Below, piece by piece: positions 32,644 to 41,437 of a stretch of DNA of 64,000 nt. Origin of the DNA: Tsuneonella troitsensis. Lineage in GTDB: Bacteria; Pseudomonadota; Alphaproteobacteria; Sphingomonadales; Sphingomonadaceae. The stretch is taken from assembly GCF_001441535.1 (NCBI RefSeq), contig NZ_LMAU01000002.1:558001-622000 (forward strand), in the 5' to 3' direction. Both the position numbers and the translations under genes were made by a program. How positions within the stretch are numbered: the stretch's first letter is position 1; the number at the start of each line of letters is the position of its first letter. The notes below the pieces were generated by a model. That model was given only the letters and a program-made list of their open reading frames with translations. It did no database searches and had not been told where the DNA came from.

Positions 32644-33269
32644 GGCTTCCACTCGAGGAAGCGCGCGAGCAAACCCAGCCCGTAGGCCTGGCTCTTTTCG
32701 GGATGGAATTGCACGCCCAGGATATTGTCGCGCGCGACCGCCGCGACCAGGCCGCCACCGTGATCGGTCATCGCGGCCACATCGCGCCCTTCGGCGACCG
32801 CGAAATGATACGAGTGGAGGAAATAGGCCTCGCCCTGCTCGACCAGTTGCGCGCCGTCGCGATGCGGCATGGGCATCACGTCGTTCCAGCCCATGTGCGG
32901 CACCTTGATCGCCGGATCCGTGCTTTCGATTGCCCGCACTTCGCCCGCAATCCAGCCAAGCCCCTTGGTGGTGCCGTGCTCCTTTCCACGCGTGGCGAGG
33001 AGTTGCATTCCGACGCAGATGCCGAGGAACGGCACGCCCGCGTGGATCACCCGATCCTCCAGTGCTTCGACAAGGCCCGGTATCGCCTTCAGACCGTTCG
33101 CGCAGGCCTTGAACGATCCGACGCCCGGCAGCACGATGCGCCGTGCGCCGCGGACGATCGCCGGATCGGCGGTCACATGGACGTGACCCGCTCCAGCCGC
33201 CTGCAGCGCATTGTGGACCGAGTGAAGGTTGCCCGCGCCGTAATCGATCAGGGCGATAGCTTCCGCCAT
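32640..33269 (-). CDS. hisH: Imidazole glycerol phosphate synthase glutaminase subunit
   Basis: The 209-residue class I glutamine amidotransferase has the nucleophile elbow GICVGMQLL with the catalytic cysteine, and the C-terminal His and Glu in GVQFHPEKSQ. It supplies ammonia to HisF. The ATG at 33269 begins MAEAIALIDYGAGNLHSV, the standard start; it lies two bases downstream of the hisB stop. Confidence 0.97.
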   Translation of the reverse strand: MAEAIALIDYGAGNLHSVHNALQAAGAGHVHVTADPAIVRGARRIVLPGVGSFKACANGLKAIPGLVEALEDRVIHAGVPFLGICVGMQLLATRGKEHGTTKGLGWIAGEVRAIESTDPAIKVPHMGWNDVMPMPHRDGAQLVEQGEAYFLHSYHFAVAEGRDVAAMTDHGGGLVAAVARDNILGVQFHPEKSQAYGLGLLARFLEWKP

Positions 33270-33271
33270 CG

Positions 33272-33865
33272 TCAGCCGCCCAGCTGGCCCTTGGTGCTCG
33301 GCACCGCCCCGCCCTTGCGCGGATCGAGTTCGACCGCGTGGCGCATAGCCCGCGCGAAGCCCTTGTAGATGCTTTCGCATATGTGGTGGTTGTTGGTGCC
33401 GTACAGCAGCTCGACGTGAAGCGTAATGCCGCAGGCCTGCGCGACCGAATGGAACCAGTGCTCGATCAGCTCGGTATCCCACTCGCCCAGCTTTTCCTGG
33501 CTGAAACCGGCGCGCCAGACGAGGTAGGGCCGACCCGAAATGTCGAGCGCGACGCGCGAGAGGGTCTCGTCCATCGGCGAATAGGCCTGACCGTACCGGC
33601 CGATGCCGCCCTTGTCCCCGAGTGCCTGGGCGAGCGCCTGTCCGAGCGCGATCGCGCTGTCCTCGGTCGTATGGTGCTGATCGACGTGAAGGTCGCCGAC
33701 GACCCTCATCGTCACGTCGATCAGCGAATGGCGGCTGAACTGCTCGACCATGTGATCCAGGAACCCGATCCCGGTCGACACGACATAGGTGCCGGTCCCG
33801 TCAAGATCGACCTCGACCTCGATGGACGTTTCGGTGGTCTTTCGTTCGATCCGGCCGGTGCGCAT
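33272..33865 (-). CDS. hisB: Imidazoleglycerol-phosphate dehydratase
   Basis: This 197-residue enzyme dehydrates IGP. The manganese-binding motifs are intact: [33 protein letters not shown], and [19 protein letters not shown] near the end. It is the monofunctional form without the phosphatase domain. It is the first gene of the hisBHAF run and is divergent from sspB. The start [13 protein letters not shown] at 33865 is the usual one. Confidence 0.97.
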   Translation of the reverse strand: MRTGRIERKTTETSIEVEVDLDGTGTYVVSTGIGFLDHMVEQFSRHSLIDVTMRVVGDLHVDQHHTTEDSAIALGQALAQALGDKGGIGRYGQAYSPMDETLSRVALDISGRPYLVWRAGFSQEKLGEWDTELIEHWFHSVAQACGITLHVELLYGTNNHHICESIYKGFARAMRHAVELDPRKGGAVPSTKGQLGG

Positions 33866-33963
33866 GGGCTGCGGCCTATACGCGCCGATGGGCCGGGTGC
33901 AAGCATTCGTGCCGCCGCTTTCCGGCTTGACCGGACGGCGCGGCGCCGCCACCTGTGCCGGCG

Positions 33964-34479
33964 ATGACCGACGAGACGCCCGACAGCCTGATCCCTTACG
34001 ACGAAATCGTGCAGGAGGCCCTGCGCGCAGTGGTGGGCCGCGTGCTCGGAGAGGTCGAAGCGGGCGGCGGAACCCTTCCCGGCAGCCACCACTTCTACAT
34101 CACCTTCAAGACCGGTGCGCCGGGGGTGCAAATCCCGTCGCACCTGCGCGAAAGATTCACCGACGAGATGACGATCGTCCTGCAGAACAAGTTCTGGGAC
34201 CTGAAGGTCGACGAGGACGGCTTCAGCGTCGGACTCACGTTCAACCAGATACCCGCAAAGCTCGAGATTCCGTTCGGCGCGATCACCGCCTTCGTCGATC
34301 CGGCGGTTGATTTTGGCCTTCAGTTCCAGGCAACCGTGGCCGACATGGCGCCCGAGGCGCACGATCATGCCGAGAACGACGGATCGGGCGAGCCAGGGGA
34401 ACGCGGCCCTCACCCGGCCGTTACCGAAAGCGACGACGGATCGAACGTCGTAACGGTCGATTTCGGTCGCAAGAAATAA
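33964..34479 (+). CDS. sspB: SspB-type ClpXP adaptor
   Basis: The 171-residue protein has the SspB substrate-binding core ([56 protein letters not shown]) and an acidic disordered tail that ends in a short conserved segment ([10 protein letters not shown]) for ClpX docking. It delivers ssrA-tagged and, in Caulobacter relatives, cell-cycle substrates to ClpXP. The start ATG at 33964 is chosen over one three codons upstream. Confidence 0.92.
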   Translation: MTDETPDSLIPYDEIVQEALRAVVGRVLGEVEAGGGTLPGSHHFYITFKTGAPGVQIPSHLRERFTDEMTIVLQNKFWDLKVDEDGFSVGLTFNQIPAKLEIPFGAITAFVDPAVDFGLQFQATVADMAPEAHDHAENDGSGEPGERGPHPAVTESDDGSNVVTVDFGRKK

Positions 34480-34514
34480 CCCGGCGGCCATTGCCGCTAC
34501 AAAAAGGGGGCGGC

Positions 34515-34961
34515 GTGGCGAAGAAGCCAACCAATCGCAGGATACCGTATCAGGAAAAGCCCGAGGCAGGCGGCGGGATATCCGACGCGGGCGGCAAGGC
34601 AGTCTCTGCCATGACGGGCAAGTCGAGCGAAGTCCCCGGCCCCAGCAGCAACCCCGCGACCAATCTCATCATCCAGGACATCGCCATCCGCGCCGGTGGT
34701 CGGCTCGTGCGGCACACTGTCGAGAAGGGATTGCTGCGGGGTCGCTATGGCGGCGACGGGGCGAAGGCGATCGTCGAGAATCGCTCGCTGATGCATACGA
34801 TGGTGACATCGGTCCTCGCCCGATATGCCACCAGATCGCTGCCGGGCGCGCTGCTCGTAGGGACGGGGCTAGTCGCCAAGACCCTGTTCGATCGCAGCCA
34901 GTCGAAGCGCACCGCCCGGCGCAGCGGCGACCGTTCGCTAAAGAAGATGGCGAAGGATTGA
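34515..34961 (+). CDS. Conserved hypothetical protein, basic
   Basis: This 148-residue protein starts at a GTG preceded by AAAAAGGGGGC, a strong ribosome-binding site. It is basic with a low-complexity N-terminus, then a helical segment (AIRAGGRLVRHTVEKGLL) and a short hydrophobic stretch (ARYATRSLPGALLVGTGLV) before a lysine/arginine tail. No family is recognised. It follows sspB by 35 bases and precedes gmk by 45, all on the same strand, so it is probably cotranscribed. Confidence 0.65.
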   Translation: MAKKPTNRRIPYQEKPEAGGGISDAGGKAVSAMTGKSSEVPGPSSNPATNLIIQDIAIRAGGRLVRHTVEKGLLRGRYGGDGAKAIVENRSLMHTMVTSVLARYATRSLPGALLVGTGLVAKTLFDRSQSKRTARRSGDRSLKKMAKD

Positions 34962-35006
34962 AGCGCAAGGCTTGATTCGACGGGGCCGCCCGGCGCAAGA
35001 GCGCGC

Positions 35007-35657
35007 ATGGCCACGTCCGACATCCAATCCCCCGCCTTCAAGCGCCGCGGGCTCATGTTCGTGCTCTCCTCGCCGTCGGGCGCGGGCAAGACCACGATCA
35101 GCCGCATGCTCCTGGCAGCGGAGCCGACGCTCAAGCTTTCGGTCAGCGTCACCACTCGCCCGCCGCGTCCGGGTGAAATCGACGGGGTGCACTATCACTT
35201 CTGCACCGATGCCGATTTCGATCGCATGGTCGAAGAAGACGATTTCTACGAGTGGGCGCACGTCTTCGGCCACCGCTACGGCACGCCCAAGGGGCATATC
35301 CGCTCCGGCCTGAAGGACGGGCAGGACTTCCTGTTCGATATCGACTGGCAGGGCACCCAGCAGCTTATCCAGAAGGACAAGCAGGACGTGGTCCCGGTCT
35401 TCATCCTGCCCCCTAGCATCGAGGAACTGCGTCGCCGGCTCGAGCACCGCGCCCAGGACAGCGCGCAGGTGATCGAGGCGCGCATGGAGCGGGCGCGCGC
35501 GGAAATCAGCCACTGGGATGCCTACGACTACGTCGTTATCAACGACGAGGTCGACGCGTGCTTCACGTCGGTCTGCGGAATTCTCCAGACCGAGCGGATC
35601 AAGCGCCGCCGCCAGACGGGCCTGATCGATTTCGTGCGCGAACTGATGGGCGGCTGA
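35007..35657 (+). CDS. gmk: Guanylate kinase
   Basis: The 216-residue enzyme phosphorylates GMP to GDP. The P-loop SPSGAGKT is at 22-29, the GMP-binding segment VTTRPPRPGEIDGVHYHF follows, and the lid contains RRRLEHRAQDSAQVIEAR. It is essential for nucleotide supply and is a typical housekeeping neighbour. The tail RIKRRRQTGLIDFVREL is normal for the family. Confidence 0.97.
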   Translation: MATSDIQSPAFKRRGLMFVLSSPSGAGKTTISRMLLAAEPTLKLSVSVTTRPPRPGEIDGVHYHFCTDADFDRMVEEDDFYEWAHVFGHRYGTPKGHIRSGLKDGQDFLFDIDWQGTQQLIQKDKQDVVPVFILPPSIEELRRRLEHRAQDSAQVIEARMERARAEISHWDAYDYVVINDEVDACFTSVCGILQTERIKRRRQTGLIDFVRELMGG

Positions 35658-35741
35658 CCGGACCGCCAAATTAAGCGCCGAGGTCTTTGCTTTCGCGATC
35701 AATCCGTTAGGGTACGCCCCCTGACCCCGGGGAGATCACCG

Positions 35742-37877
35742 TTGAAGCTTGTATCCACTTTTGCCATCGCCGTTGCGATGACCGTTGCCACGCCCGCTTT
35801 CGCCCAGACCGCTACCCCTGCGCCCGCGCCCGCCGGTGACGCACAGGCCGCGCAAGACGATCCGTTCATCTGGCTCGAGGAGGCGCGCAGCGAAGAAGCG
35901 CTGTCCTGGGTCCGCGCGCAGAACGAGCGGGTCGAGCAGACGCTCGGAAAGGATCCGCGTTTCGCCCAGCTGCAGGCAGAGGCGCTGACGATCCTCGATG
36001 CCAAGGACCGCATCCCGGGCGTGTCATTCACCCCTTATGGGCTCACCAACTTCTGGCAGGATGCGACCAACCCGCGCGGGCTGGTCCGAGTGACCACGCT
36101 CGATAGCTATCGCAGCGACAACCCCACCTGGGAAACCATCCTCGACATCGACGCGCTGGCCAAGGCCGAGGGGCGCGAGTGGGTGTACAAGGGCATGACC
36201 TGCCTGCCGCCCGCCGAGACGCGGTGCCTCGTCGCCCTGTCGGACGGCGGCAAGGACGCGACCGAACTGCGCGAGTTCGACGTGACCACTCGCAGTTTCG
36301 TAAAGGACGGTTTCTTCCTGCCTGAAAGCCAGGGCGGTGCGCAGTGGGTCGATGCCGACACCCTGCTCGTCAGCCGCGATTTCGGCGGCGGCACCGTGAC
36401 CGAGAGCTTCTATCCCTTCACCACCCGCGAATGGAAGCGCGGCACGCCGCTGGCCGACGCGCCGGCAATCTTCCGCGGCGATGCGAAGGACGTCTCTTCG
36501 GGCGCCTACCTGATCCGCGATTCGGAAGGCACGATCCACGGCCGCGGGGCACGCCGGGGCGTCTCGTTCTTCGAGAGCGAGAACTTCGTCTGGCACAATG
36601 GCGAATGGCTGAAGCTCGACATGCCGAAGAAGGCGAGCTTCGGCGGGATCGTCGATGGCCGCATCCTGTTCAGCACGAACGAGGAATGGCGGATCGGAAA
36701 CACGGTCTATGCACCGGACTCGATCCTTTCGGCCGACCTGGCGGAATTCAAGGCGAATCCCGACAAGGCCGCCAAGACGCTGGTGTGGGCACCGGGACCG
36801 AAGCAGACATCCCAGGGGAGCGCGATCACCAAGGATGCGCTCTATGTGAGCCTGCTGGACAACGTGCGCGGGCGGGTGCTGCGGTTCAATTTCGACGGCG
36901 GCAAGTGGACCTCCACGCCCGTCGCCCTGCCGCAGAACGCCACCGTCGGCATCGCAGCGGCGTCGGACACGACGGGCGAGGTGATGTTCTCCTCCACCGA
37001 CTTCCTTTCGCCTTCGCAGCTCTGGTATTCGAACGGAACGGGCGCGCCCGCCGTGCTCAAGACCAGCCCCGAACGGTTCGACGCCACCGGCCTCAAGATC
37101 TCGCAGTTCGAAGCGACCAGCAAGGACGGGACCAAGATCCCCTACTTCGTCGTCGCCAAGGACGGCGTGAAGCTCGACGGGAACACGCCGACGCTGCTTT
37201 ACGGCTACGGCGGGTTCCAGGTGCCGCAGCTTCCCGGCTATTCGGGCACGCTCGGCAAGCTGTGGCTCGAAAAGGGCGGCGCATACGTGCTGGGCAACAT
37301 GCGCGGCGGCGGCGAGTTCGGGCCCGAATGGCACCAGACCGCGATGGGCGCGAACAAGCAGCGCACCTGGGACGATTTCATCGCCATCGGCGACGACGTG
37401 GTGAAGCGCGGCCTGACCAACCCGAAGCGGCTCGGCATCCAGGGCGGCAGCCAGGGCGGCCTGCTCGTGGGAACGGCGTTCACCCAGCGGCCCGACCTGT
37501 TCAACGCGGCGATCGTGGCGATCCCGCTGTTCGACATGCTGCGCCTGCACCTGATCGGCCGCGGAGCATCGTGGGTCGGCGAATACGGCGACCCGCGGAT
37601 CCCCGAACAGCGCGCCTGGATCGAGGGATACTCGCCCTACCAGAAGCTGGTGAAGGGCAAGGAATTCCCGACCCCGTTCTACTGGGCCAGCACGGCCGAC
37701 GACCGCACCCACCCGGCCCACGCCCGCAAGGCCGCCGCCCGGATGAGCGCCAACGGCCAGCCCTATTACTATTATGAAGACATGACCGGCGGCCACTCGG
37801 GCGGAGTCGACAACGCACAGCGCGCCAAGCTGCAGGCGTACCAGTACGTCTACCTGATGCAGCAACTCATGGATTGA
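35742..37877 (+). CDS. Prolyl oligopeptidase family serine peptidase (S9A)
   Basis: This 711-residue enzyme has a signal peptide (KLVSTFAIAVAMTVATPAFAQ), an N-terminal propeller, and a C-terminal alpha/beta hydrolase. The nucleophile is Ser570 in GIQGGSQGGLLVG; the Asp lies in STADDRTHPAHARK and the His in GGHSGGVDN. It cleaves short proline-containing peptides in the periplasm. The start is TTG with GGGGAG upstream; no nearer ATG fits the signal peptide. It stands alone, 84 bp after gmk. Confidence 0.92.
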   Translation: MKLVSTFAIAVAMTVATPAFAQTATPAPAPAGDAQAAQDDPFIWLEEARSEEALSWVRAQNERVEQTLGKDPRFAQLQAEALTILDAKDRIPGVSFTPYGLTNFWQDATNPRGLVRVTTLDSYRSDNPTWETILDIDALAKAEGREWVYKGMTCLPPAETRCLVALSDGGKDATELREFDVTTRSFVKDGFFLPESQGGAQWVDADTLLVSRDFGGGTVTESFYPFTTREWKRGTPLADAPAIFRGDAKDVSSGAYLIRDSEGTIHGRGARRGVSFFESENFVWHNGEWLKLDMPKKASFGGIVDGRILFSTNEEWRIGNTVYAPDSILSADLAEFKANPDKAAKTLVWAPGPKQTSQGSAITKDALYVSLLDNVRGRVLRFNFDGGKWTSTPVALPQNATVGIAAASDTTGEVMFSSTDFLSPSQLWYSNGTGAPAVLKTSPERFDATGLKISQFEATSKDGTKIPYFVVAKDGVKLDGNTPTLLYGYGGFQVPQLPGYSGTLGKLWLEKGGAYVLGNMRGGGEFGPEWHQTAMGANKQRTWDDFIAIGDDVVKRGLTNPKRLGIQGGSQGGLLVGTAFTQRPDLFNAAIVAIPLFDMLRLHLIGRGASWVGEYGDPRIPEQRAWIEGYSPYQKLVKGKEFPTPFYWASTADDRTHPAHARKAAARMSANGQPYYYYEDMTGGHSGGVDNAQRAKLQAYQYVYLMQQLMD

Positions 37878-37890
37878 TGCCGATGAGAGT

Positions 37891-37924
37891 GTCCGCTTTC
37901 GTGCCGTGGGGTGCGAAAGCGGAC
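37891..37924. terminator. 11-bp perfect inverted repeat after the prolyl oligopeptidase gene
   Basis: GTCCGCTTTCG at 37891-37901 pairs with 37914-37924 around a 12-base loop, 13 bases past the stop. It has no T-run. A related sequence (CCAAAGCAGACAT) follows at about 37939-37951. It may be a terminator or a member of a dispersed intergenic repeat family. Confidence 0.45.
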
Positions 37925-38108
37925 TGTCGGCAAACGACCCCAAAGCAGACATCGGGCGAAGCTTCGAAATTCGTCCACATTGCGCCCTCTAAACGACCAG
38001 TGCGGCTCGCTGGCCAATCGCCTGAAATCGGCTGAGAGCGCAACTCGCGGCTTGCTCCGATCCCGCACCGCCTCCACAAGCGTCCTCGTAACGATAGGGA
38101 GAGAGAAA

Positions 38109-38504
38109 TTGCTGTTCCACACGATGATAGGCTCCAATGACATCGAGCGATCGCGGCGGTTCTACGACGCGGTCTTGGGTGTTCTGGGGGTGCCAGAGCC
38201 GATGATTAACATTGCGGGAAGCGGACATACGCGCCTCTTCTACCCGAACCAGGGCGGAACCAACTTCATCGTCACCCAGCCGATCAACGATGAACCTGCC
38301 ACCGTGGCGAACGGGAGCACCGTCGCTTTCTCGTGCAATTCGCCCGAGCAAGTTCAGCAATTTCATGATGTAGCTGTAGCCAACGGCGGAACGTCGATCG
38401 AAGACGCTCCTGGCCCGCGAGAATCCGCGATGGGTACGATACACCTGACTTATGTCCGCGATCCCGACGGCAACAAGCTTTGCGGGATTCACATCCCTGG
38501 ATAA
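38109..38504 (+). CDS. VOC-superfamily protein
   Basis: This 131-residue protein starts at a TTG preceded by GGGAGAGAG. It has LLFHTMIGSNDIERSRRFYDAVLGVLG at the N-terminus and YVRDPDGNKLCGIHI at the end, with the paired VOC fold and plausible metal ligands. It is typical of glyoxalase/bleomycin-resistance-like proteins of unknown substrate. It stands alone. An upstream open frame to 37911 looks non-coding. Confidence 0.75.
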   Translation: MLFHTMIGSNDIERSRRFYDAVLGVLGVPEPMINIAGSGHTRLFYPNQGGTNFIVTQPINDEPATVANGSTVAFSCNSPEQVQQFHDVAVANGGTSIEDAPGPRESAMGTIHLTYVRDPDGNKLCGIHIPG

Positions 38505-38827
38505 GGTTTTTCGTCCCTCGCTGGACAGGCGGACCCAGACGTTCGATTTTGCAATCGTGGACGACCGTATCGGGTCATGATCTGCCGATCTTGATTGCCC
38601 GACCGAACGGCTGCTTTCGGTTCTCGTCGCATGGAACCTGTAGTTGCGCAATCTGCCCAGCAATCGCCGCTCGGGGTGGACTCGGCCGATCTCCGCTTCC
38701 CACCCTGATTGCGGACAATCAATCGCTCAGGATCGTTTCCTGAAAACCTGCCGATCGCCGACAGGTTTCCCACCTCGCCCGCGAAACCACTTTCCTACAG
38801 ACGATCTACTGTGCCCTACCCTCGCGG
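38505..38827. other. Intergenic region without a supported gene
   Basis: These 323 bases show no convincing coding frame on either strand. There is a 7-bp inverted pair (AAACCTG / CAGGTTT) separated by 11 bases around 38743-38767, just upstream of the HTH gene. Confidence 0.45.
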
Positions 38828-39292
38828 ATGCCGCAGCCCGCGCATCGCATCCGCCGCAAGCCGGGGTTTTTTCATCCGGTGCCGCTCCGCGCGCGGCGCG
38901 ACGGGTGGACGGTGGTGCGGCAGTGCGCGTTTCTCGCCCAGCTTTACTTGACCGGATCGGTCGCGGCAGCCGCGCGCGCCGTGGGCATGACGCGCGAAAG
39001 CGCGCATCGGCTGCGCAGGCGCGATGGGGCAGACAGCTTCGCGCATCAGTGGGACCGCGTTCTCACGCCGCCCGGTCGTGGACACGTAAATGCCGCCGGG
39101 CCCGCAAAGCGGAAAGTCACGCTTGGAGAACTCAACCGCCGGTTCGAGCAAGGGCTGGTCGCACCCGTGATCCACTGCGGGCGCATCACCGCGATCCGCA
39201 AAAAAGCCGACAATTCCGCGCTTCTGGAATACTTGCGCCGCACGAAAGCGATCGCGGCAAGGGTCGAGCGAGGCGACCCGGGCACATGGTGA
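38828..39292 (+). CDS. Putative DNA-binding protein with a central HTH (154 aa)
   Basis: The protein begins PQPAHRIRRKPGFFHPVPLR and contains FLAQLYLTGSVAAAARAVGMTRESAHRLRRR, a good helix-turn-helix of the kind in replication initiators and orphan regulators. It is strongly basic at both ends (KKADNSALLEYLRRTKAIAARV). It is not a standard transcription factor of known family. It is convergent with the SDR gene, 68 bases away, and could regulate the acyl-CoA cluster, but this is only proximity. Confidence 0.6.
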   Translation: MPQPAHRIRRKPGFFHPVPLRARRDGWTVVRQCAFLAQLYLTGSVAAAARAVGMTRESAHRLRRRDGADSFAHQWDRVLTPPGRGHVNAAGPAKRKVTLGELNRRFEQGLVAPVIHCGRITAIRKKADNSALLEYLRRTKAIAARVERGDPGTW

Positions 39293-39360
39293 CCGGGTTT
39301 GAAAAAACAGACCGAAAGCGTGACACAGGAAGCCGCATACGGCGGCCCGTGTCACTCCGC

Positions 39361-40158
39361 TCAGGCAGGCTCGGCGAAGTGCGTCGGCAGGTGCGCGTTG
39401 ACGATCCCGCCGTCGACCGTGACCGTTTCGCCGACGGTGTAATCGCCCGCGCGGCTCGCGAGATAGACGGCGGTGCCGCCCATGTCCCACTTGTCGCCCA
39501 CACGCTTGTTGGGAATGCCCGCCGCCGAACGATCGGCGTGATCGCGCGCGGCCTTGTTCATGTTCGAAGGGAACGCGCCCGGCGCCAGCGAGGTGACGTA
39601 AATGTGATCCTTCACCAGCCGCGCGGCCATCCGCCGGGTCAGGTGTATCAGCGCGGCCTTCGACGCCTGGTAGCTGTAGGTCTCCCACGGGTTGACCCGC
39701 TGCCCGTCGACCGAGGTGATGTTTATCACCTTGGCCGGGTGCGCCTGGCTCGCCGCGGCCTTGAGCAGACCGTGCAGCTTCTGGGTCAGGAAGAACGGCG
39801 TCTTGACATTGAGGTCCATGACCTTGTCCCAGCCCTCTTCGGGGAAATCCTCGAAGTCGTTGCCCCACGCCGCGCCGGCATTGTTGACGAGGATGTCGAG
39901 CTTGCTTTCCTTCGCGGAAATCTCGCGAACCAGTTCCTCGATTCCGGCCATGGTCGATATATCGCCCTGGATCGGGATGACCTTGTCGCCGAGCTCCGCT
40001 GCCGCTTCGTGCAATTCCCCGCCCTTGCGCGCGGTGATGTAGACGCGGTCGATTCCGGCCGCGAGGAAGCCCTCGACGATCATCCGTCCGATTCCGCGGC
40101 TGCCGCCGGTTACCAGTGCCACGCGGCCCTTGAGGCCGAACATCTCTTCGAGGGTCAT
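39361..40158 (-). CDS. Short-chain dehydrogenase/reductase
   Basis: The 265-residue enzyme has the NAD(P) motif TGGSRGIG at 17-24, NNAG around residue 95 and the catalytic YSYQASK. It resembles 3-oxoacyl-ACP or 3-hydroxyacyl-CoA reductases of degradation clusters. The ATG at 40158 is the first in-frame methionine after the palindromic repeats. It lies downstream of two acyl-CoA dehydrogenases on the same strand, separated from them by a 136-bp repeat-bearing gap. Confidence 0.88.
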   Translation of the reverse strand: MTLEEMFGLKGRVALVTGGSRGIGRMIVEGFLAAGIDRVYITARKGGELHEAAAELGDKVIPIQGDISTMAGIEELVREISAKESKLDILVNNAGAAWGNDFEDFPEEGWDKVMDLNVKTPFFLTQKLHGLLKAAASQAHPAKVINITSVDGQRVNPWETYSYQASKAALIHLTRRMAARLVKDHIYVTSLAPGAFPSNMNKAARDHADRSAAGIPNKRVGDKWDMGGTAVYLASRAGDYTVGETVTVDGGIVNAHLPTHFAEPA

Positions 40159-40173
40159 TTCTCTCTCCTGTCG

Positions 40174-40285
40174 CCCCTCCCGCCTGCGGGAGGGGAGCGA
40201 GACTTGGCAGCTTGCCTGCCTAGTCGCAGCGGGGTGGGCCTCACGGCCCACTCCCACCCCCAACCCCTCCCGCAAGCGGGAGGGG
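40174..40285. repeat. Composite palindromic intergenic repeat
   Basis: Two near-identical hairpins, arms CCCCTCCCGC and GCGGGAGGGG, lie at 40174-40195 and 40264-40285. Between them a third hairpin (GTGGGCC/GGCCCAC, 40234-40251) completes a roughly symmetrical unit of 112 bp. A related copy is at 45634-45655. The architecture resembles REP/BIME or MITE-like elements of sphingomonads. Confidence 0.65.
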
Positions 40286-40293
40286 AGCCTGAA

Positions 40294-41433
40294 TCAATAC
40301 CCGCTCAGCCGCGCGACGCGGTCGGCGTGGTAGTACACGTCGCCCATGAACTCCGCGAGCGCGCGGTCGCGCTTCATGTAGAGGCCGATGTCGTATTCGT
40401 CGGTCATGCCGATGCCGCCGTGCATCTGCACGCCTTCCTTCACCGAAAGACCGGCAGCCTTGCCGACCTTGGCCTTGGCGACCGAGGCCATCAGGCTGGC
40501 GTGTTCGCTGCCTCCATCGAGCAACTGCTGCGCCTTGATCGTCGCCGCGCGGGCAATCTCAACTTCGGAATAGAGGTGCGCGGCGCGGTGCTGAAGCGAC
40601 TGGAATTCGCCGATCAGCTTGCCGAACTGCTTGCGCTGTTTGAGGTAATCGACCGTCATGTCCATCGCCCCGCGCGCAACGCCGACGCCTTCGGCCGCCG
40701 CGCCGACGCGGCCTGCGTCAAGCACCTTGTCGAGAACCGCGCGGCCGCCGTCGACTTCGCCGATCACCGCATCGCCGTCGAGTTCCACCCCGTCGAGCGT
40801 CAGTTGGCTGGCCATCGAACTGTCGACCAGCCGGACCGAGTTGTGGCCAAGGCCGGCGGCATCCCGGGGCACCGCGAACAGGGTCACCCCGTCCTCGTCG
40901 CTGTCCGCTCCGGCGGTGCGGGCGGCGACGACGATCATGTCGGCGCTGGCGCCGTGGACCACGAAGTCCTTCTTGCCGGTCAGCCGGAAACCGTTGCCCG
41001 ACCGTTCGGCGCGCGTGGCAATCCGTTCGGGGCGGTGCTTGGCCCCTTCGTCGATCGCCACCGCGAACACGCTGTCGCCCGACACGAGGCCGGGGAGCCA
41101 GCGCCCCCTCGCCTCGTCGCTGGCGTGCGCCAGTGCGCTGGCCGCCATGACCGAACTGGTCAGGAACGGCGAGGGTGTGAGGTTGCGGCCGATCTCCTCG
41201 AGCACGATCCCGGCCTCGACATGACCCATGCCGAGTCCGCCGTCCGCCTCGGGCACGAGCAGGCCGGTGAAGCCCATCTCGGCCATCTGCTTCCACAGCG
41301 CGTGCCCGAAACCGTCCTTGCACTCGCGGTCGCGCCAGTGACGCAGCTGTTTGCCGATCGCGCCTTCCTCGCCCATGAACTGGGCTGCGGTCTCGGCCAG
41401 CATTGCCTGGTCTTCGTTATGATACAGCGGCAT
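40294..41433 (-). CDS. Acyl-CoA dehydrogenase (379 aa)
   Basis: This FAD-dependent enzyme introduces a double bond into an acyl-CoA thioester. The helical N-domain (EDQAMLAETAAQFM) is followed by the beta domain (GNGFRLTGKKDFVVHGASAD) and the C-terminal FAD region (QRKQFGKLIGEFQSLQHRAAHLYS, then VQMHGGIGMTDEYDIGLYMKR). With the adjacent 393-aa dehydrogenase, four bases upstream, it forms a pair like the heteromeric FadE enzymes used for sterol-side-chain or branched acyl substrates. That pairing is an inference. Confidence 0.92.
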   Translation of the reverse strand: MPLYHNEDQAMLAETAAQFMGEEGAIGKQLRHWRDRECKDGFGHALWKQMAEMGFTGLLVPEADGGLGMGHVEAGIVLEEIGRNLTPSPFLTSSVMAASALAHASDEARGRWLPGLVSGDSVFAVAIDEGAKHRPERIATRAERSGNGFRLTGKKDFVVHGASADMIVVAARTAGADSDEDGVTLFAVPRDAAGLGHNSVRLVDSSMASQLTLDGVELDGDAVIGEVDGGRAVLDKVLDAGRVGAAAEGVGVARGAMDMTVDYLKQRKQFGKLIGEFQSLQHRAAHLYSEVEIARAATIKAQQLLDGGSEHASLMASVAKAKVGKAAGLSVKEGVQMHGGIGMTDEYDIGLYMKRDRALAEFMGDVYYHADRVARLSGY

Positions 41434-41437
41434 CGGC

